NCBI GenBank assembly: GCA_019247255.1
Contig: JAFAPJ010000611.1
Location: forward strand, 1-9,361
Length of the DNA stretch: 9,361 bases
Direction: 5' to 3'
Source of the DNA: Methylobacteriaceae bacterium
GTDB lineage: Bacteria; Pseudomonadota; Alphaproteobacteria; Rhizobiales; Beijerinckiaceae
The notes under the pieces were generated by a model, which was not told the origin of the DNA, searched no databases, and saw nothing but the letters and a program-made list of their open reading frames with translations. This document shows, piece by piece, positions 6,607-9,361 of this stretch. The first letter of the stretch is position 1. Each line of letters starts with the position of its first letter. The position numbers and the translations under genes were made by a program.

Positions 6607-6622
6607 ACACCAGAGCTGCCGT
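6607..6622 (+). promoter_or_regulatory. Degenerate second NrdR box
   Basis: ACACCAGAGCTGCCGT keeps the left half of the NrdR consensus (ACACCA) and agrees at about 10 of 16 positions. It begins exactly 31 bp after the first box, the three-helical-turn spacing typical of paired NrdR sites. Its right half also forms the arm of a perfect hairpin (6596-6603 with 6615-6622), so the sequence may serve two roles. Support comes mainly from the spacing. Confidence 0.4.
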
Positions 6623-6772
6623 TGATTGACTCTTAAGGACCTCGCCGGAATCCATCGTCTCGGGCCGGCGAGAACCAGGCGGGCCCGTCTCGCGGAGCCG
6701 CGGATCGGCGCCCCGCGCGAAACCACCCGTTTCGCGTGCCGGGCAAGCGCGGCCCGGCGAGACCTCGGGGGC

Positions 6773-6779
6773 GAGGAGA
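6773..6779 (+). promoter_or_regulatory. Ribosome-binding site of nrdJ
   Basis: GAGGAGA lies 7 nt before the ATG at 6787 and fixes the start of nrdJ. It is the strongest Shine-Dalgarno sequence in the window and is partly buried in the potential hairpin 6763-6776. Confidence 0.8.
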
Positions 6780-6786
6780 ACACGAG

Positions 6787-9361
6787 ATGCGTATCGAGCG
6801 GCGACACACTCAGCCCGGGACCTCGCCCTACGCGGCGATCCCGTTCCGCCAGGCGACGAGCGAGATCCGCAATCCGGACGGCTCGGTCGTGTTCCGGCTC
6901 GACGGAATCGAGGTGCCGGAAGCGTGGAGCCAGGTCGCGGCCGACGTCCTCGCCCAGAAATACTTCCGCAAGGCGGGCGTCCCGGCGCGGCTGACGAAGG
7001 TCGAGGAGACGAGCGTCCCGTCCTGGCTCTGGCGCTCCGTGCCGGACGAGGCGGCGCTGGCGCGTCTGCCCGAGGCCGAGCGCTACGGCTCCGAGACGCG
7101 CTCGCAGCAGGTCTTCGACCGGCTCGCCGGTTGCTGGACCTATTGGGGCTGGAAGGGCGGCTACTTCACGAGCGAGGAGGACGCGCAGGCCTTCAACGAC
7201 GAGCTGCGCTTCATGCTGGCCCGCCAGATGTGCGCGCCGAACTCGCCGCAATGGTTCAACACCGGCCTGCACTGGGCCTACGGCATCGACGGCCCGGGCC
7301 AGGGCCATTTCTACGTCGACCCGTTCACCGGGGAGCTGACGGCGTCCGATTCGGCCTACGCGCATCCGCAGCCGCATGCCTGCTTCATCCAGTCGGTCGC
7401 GGACGACCTCGTGAACGAGGGCGGCATCATGGACCTGTGGGTCCGCGAGGCGCGGCTCTTCAAGTACGGCTCGGGCACGGGCTCGAACTTCTCGCGCCTG
7501 CGCGGCGAGGGCGAGAAGCTCTCGGGTGGCGGGCGCTCGTCCGGCCTGATGTCGTTCCTCAAGATCGGCGACCGGGCGGCGGGCGCGATCAAGTCGGGCG
7601 GCACGACCCGGCGCGCCGCCAAGATGGTCGTGGTCGACATCGATCACCCCGACATCGAGACCTATATCGACTGGAAGGTCCGAGAGGAGCAGAAGGTCGC
7701 GGCCCTCGTCACGGGCTCGAAGATCGTCAAGAAGCATCTCGCGGCCGTGATGAAGGCCTGCGTGAACTGCGAGGGCGAGGGCGAAAGCTGCTTCGACCCG
7801 GAGAAGAACCCGGCGCTCAAGCGCGAGATCAAGCTCGCCCGCCGGGCGCAGGTGCCGGACAACTATATTCGCCGCGTCGTGCAGCTCGCCCGTCAGGGCG
7901 AGACGAAGCTCGATTTCCCGGTCTTCGACACCGACTGGGATTCGGAGGCCTACCTCACGGTCTCGGGCCAGAACTCGAACAACTCGGTCTCGCTGACGGA
8001 CGACTTCCTGCGCGCGGTCGAGGCCGATGCGCCCTGGAACCTCGTGTCCCGGACCTCCGGCAAGGTCGTGAAGACGCTTCCCGCGCGCGAATTGTGGAGC
8101 CGGATCGGCTACGCGGCCTGGGCCTCGGCGGATCCCGGGCTCCACTTCAACACGACCATGAACGACTGGCACACCTGCCCGGCGGGCGGGCGGATCCGGG
8201 CCTCGAACCCGTGCTCCGAATACATGTTCCTGGACGACACGGCCTGCAACCTCGCCTCGGCGAACCTGCTGCAGTTCTACGACCGGGCGACGCGCCGCTT
8301 CGACGCGGCGGGCTTCGAGCACCTCTGCCGGCTCTGGACGCTCGTCCTCGAGATCTCGGTCATGATGGCCCAGTTCCCGAGCCGCGAGATCGCCGAGCTG
8401 TCCTACGCCTACCGGACGCTCGGCCTCGGCTACGCGAATATCGGCGGGCTCCTCATGACCATGGGCCTCTCCTACGATTCGGCGGACGGGCGGGCGCTCT
8501 GCGGCGCGCTGACCGCGATCATGACCGGCACCGCCTACGCGACCTCGGCCGAGATCGCGGGCGAGCTCGGGCCCTTCCCGCGCTTCCCCGAGAACCGGGA
8601 CGCGATGCTGCGCGTCATGCGCAACCATGCCCGCGCCGCCCGCGGCGAGGAGTTCGGCTACGAGTTCCTGGCCACGAACCCGGTCCCGCTCGATCGCGCT
8701 TCCTGCCCGCAGCCGGATCTGGTGAGCCGCGCGGCCGCGGCCTGGGAGCGCGCGCTCGAGCTTGGCGAGGTCCACGGCTTCCGCAACGCGCAATCGACCG
8801 TGATCGCGCCGACCGGCACGATCGGCCTCGTCATGGATTGCGACACCACGGGCATCGAGCCCGACTTCGCGCTCGTGAAGTTCAAGAAGCTCGCCGGCGG
8901 CGGCTACTTCAAGATCATCAACCGGGCCGTGCCGGACGCGCTCCGGGCGCTCGGCTACCGCGAGCACCAGATCGCCGAGATCGAGGCCTACGCGGTCGGC
9001 CACGGCTCCATGAAGCAGGCGCCGGCCATCAACAGCGCGACCCTGCGCGCCCGCGGCTTCACGGACGACAAGATCGAGGCGGTGGAGAAGGGCCTGAAGT
9101 CGGCCTTCGACATCAAGTTCGTGTTCAACAAGTGGACGCTCGGTGAAGACTTCATCCGGGAGAAGCTCGGCATCCCGGCGGAGCAGCTCGCCTCGCCGAC
9201 CTTCGATCTGCTCGCCGCGCTCGGCTTCGGCAAGCGCGAGATCGAGGCCGCGAACGTCCATGTCTGCGGGGCCATGACGCTCGAGGGCGCACCGCATCTC
9301 AAGCCGGAGCACCTGCCGGTCTTCGACTGCGCCAATCCGTGCGGGCGGCTCGGCAAGCGCT
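6787..9361 (+). CDS. nrdJ: Adenosylcobalamin-dependent (class II) ribonucleotide reductase, 5' part
   Basis: Frame 1 is open from the ATG at 6787 to the window edge, 858 codons; relatives are about 1,200-1,250 residues, so roughly the last third is missing. The enzyme reduces ribonucleotides to deoxyribonucleotides, generating its thiyl radical from coenzyme B12, so it needs no oxygen and no radical-generating small subunit. The start MRIERRHTQPG fits the alphaproteobacterial family. Seen are PQPHACFIQ with Cys199, GSGTGSN (228-234), a Cys cluster CVNCEGEGESC (Cys325, Cys328, Cys335), and NPCSE with Asn474, Cys476 and Glu478, followed by TACNLAS with Cys487. The 11-residue gap between Cys476 and Cys487 matches the radical and redox cysteines of the Thermotoga class II enzyme; Cys199 should be the redox partner. 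It diverges from the NDUFA12-like operon across a regulatory region with NrdR boxes. Confidence 0.97.
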   Translation, partial: MRIERRHTQPGTSPYAAIPFRQATSEIRNPDGSVVFRLDGIEVPEAWSQVAADVLAQKYFRKAGVPARLTKVEETSVPSWLWRSVPDEAALARLPEAERYGSETRSQQVFDRLAGCWTYWGWKGGYFTSEEDAQAFNDELRFMLARQMCAPNSPQWFNTGLHWAYGIDGPGQGHFYVDPFTGELTASDSAYAHPQPHACFIQSVADDLVNEGGIMDLWVREARLFKYGSGTGSNFSRLRGEGEKLSGGGRSSGLMSFLKIGDRAAGAIKSGGTTRRAAKMVVVDIDHPDIETYIDWKVREEQKVAALVTGSKIVKKHLAAVMKACVNCEGEGESCFDPEKNPALKREIKLARRAQVPDNYIRRVVQLARQGETKLDFPVFDTDWDSEAYLTVSGQNSNNSVSLTDDFLRAVEADAPWNLVSRTSGKVVKTLPARELWSRIGYAAWASADPGLHFNTTMNDWHTCPAGGRIRASNPCSEYMFLDDTACNLASANLLQFYDRATRRFDAAGFEHLCRLWTLVLEISVMMAQFPSREIAELSYAYRTLGLGYANIGGLLMTMGLSYDSADGRALCGALTAIMTGTAYATSAEIAGELGPFPRFPENRDAMLRVMRNHARAARGEEFGYEFLATNPVPLDRASCPQPDLVSRAAAAWERALELGEVHGFRNAQSTVIAPTGTIGLVMDCDTTGIEPDFALVKFKKLAGGGYFKIINRAVPDALRALGYREHQIAEIEAYAVGHGSMKQAPAINSATLRARGFTDDKIEAVEKGLKSAFDIKFVFNKWTLGEDFIREKLGIPAEQLASPTFDLLAALGFGKREIEAANVHVCGAMTLEGAPHLKPEHLPVFDCANPCGRLGKR

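Larger units (their letters stand above)
6596..6779 (+). promoter_or_regulatory. Structured nrdJ leader with alternative hairpins
   Basis: Between the NrdR boxes and the nrdJ start the sequence has perfect inverted repeats: ACGGCAGC/GCTGCCGT (6596-6603/6615-6622), CTCGCCGG/CCGGCGAG (6641-6648/6665-6672), CGCGAAAC/GTTTCGCG (6716-6723/6729-6736) and GCCGGGC/GCCCGGC (6738-6744/6752-6758). A small hairpin CCTCG/CGAGG (6763-6767/6772-6776) covers part of the ribosome site. The right arm CCGGCGAG occurs again at 6754-6761, so 6641-6648 could pair with either copy; the distant pairing would break the 6738-6758 hairpin. No poly-U follows any stem, and no known riboswitch core, including the cobalamin B12 box, was recognised. 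Whether the whole stretch is transcribed is unknown. The repeats are directly visible; any switching role is inference. Confidence 0.4.

Noticed and set aside
6420..6652. Five GANTC (CcrM) sites between NDUFA12 and nrdJ
   Set aside because: GATTCG and GAATCG codon pairs give many GANTC sites elsewhere in the window, so enrichment is not convincing without a count over the genome.
6592..6786. Cobalamin riboswitch upstream of nrdJ
   Set aside because: The B12 box (GCCACTG-like) and conserved core segments were looked for and not found. B12 riboswitches also usually act on B12-independent isozymes, not on nrdJ.
6924..9146. 740-codon plus-strand frame in another phase within nrdJ
   Set aside because: Arg/Gly/Pro-rich shadow of the NrdJ frame.
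6484..9312. A 942-codon open frame on the minus strand opposite nrdJ
   Set aside because: It lies antisense to a fully recognisable NrdJ, its translation is Arg/Ala/Glu/Val-rich with no family motif, and such frames are common opposite GC-rich genes.

Overview
The window is very GC-rich (roughly 70% by eye) chromosomal DNA from an alphaproteobacterium. It most likely belongs to the Hyphomicrobiales, near Methylobacterium, Salinarimonas or Microvirga. The evidence is the accB-accC-aat gene block, the neighbouring DUF2155 and NDUFA12-type complex I genes, and a B12-dependent ribonucleotide reductase of the alphaproteobacterial type. The placement rests on protein likeness and gene order recalled from the family, not on a database search. 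Nearly everything is core housekeeping; no mobile element, CRISPR array, tRNA or rRNA was seen.

Layout. (1) 1-199, plus strand: the last 65 codons of a tetrapyrrole (uroporphyrinogen-III) methyltransferase-like gene. (2) 196-1395, minus: a complete class I/II PLP aminotransferase, tail to tail with gene 1; both stop codons share one CTAG. (3) 1396-1511: a short divergent promoter region with an inverted repeat. (4) 1512-4857, plus: an apparent operon of a periplasmic DsbA/ScsC-like thiol oxidoreductase, accB (BCCP), accC (biotin carboxylase, TTG start) and aat (leucyl/phenylalanyl-tRNA-protein transferase). The aroQ gene that often precedes accB in relatives is absent. (5) 4841-6363, minus: an operon read in the order NDUFA12-like complex I subunit, small cupin, DUF2155 secreted protein. 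Its last gene overlaps the 3' end of aat by 17 bp. (6) 6364-6786: a 423-bp divergent regulatory region. (7) 6787 to the window end, plus: the first 858 codons of nrdJ, adenosylcobalamin-dependent ribonucleotide reductase.

How the genes relate. AccB and AccC form the biotin carboxylase half of acetyl-CoA carboxylase, the first step of fatty acid synthesis. Aat tags proteins for ClpS/ClpAP degradation. The NDUFA12 and DUF2155 genes are a recurring alphaproteobacterial pair, here split by a cupin. NrdJ makes deoxyribonucleotides using a B12 cofactor, and the cut-off gene at the left edge may act early in siroheme/B12 synthesis.

The most informative non-coding stretch is upstream of nrdJ. It has a good NrdR box with a degenerate second copy exactly 31 bp downstream, an 8/9 DnaA box, and a leader of about 190 nt. 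The leader has several perfect short hairpins, a left arm (6641-6648) that can pair with either of two identical right arms (6665-6672 or 6754-6761), and a small hairpin covering the ribosome-binding site. No B12-box motif was found there. This is the part of the window most likely to hold undescribed regulation, but the switch idea is an inference from base complementarity only.
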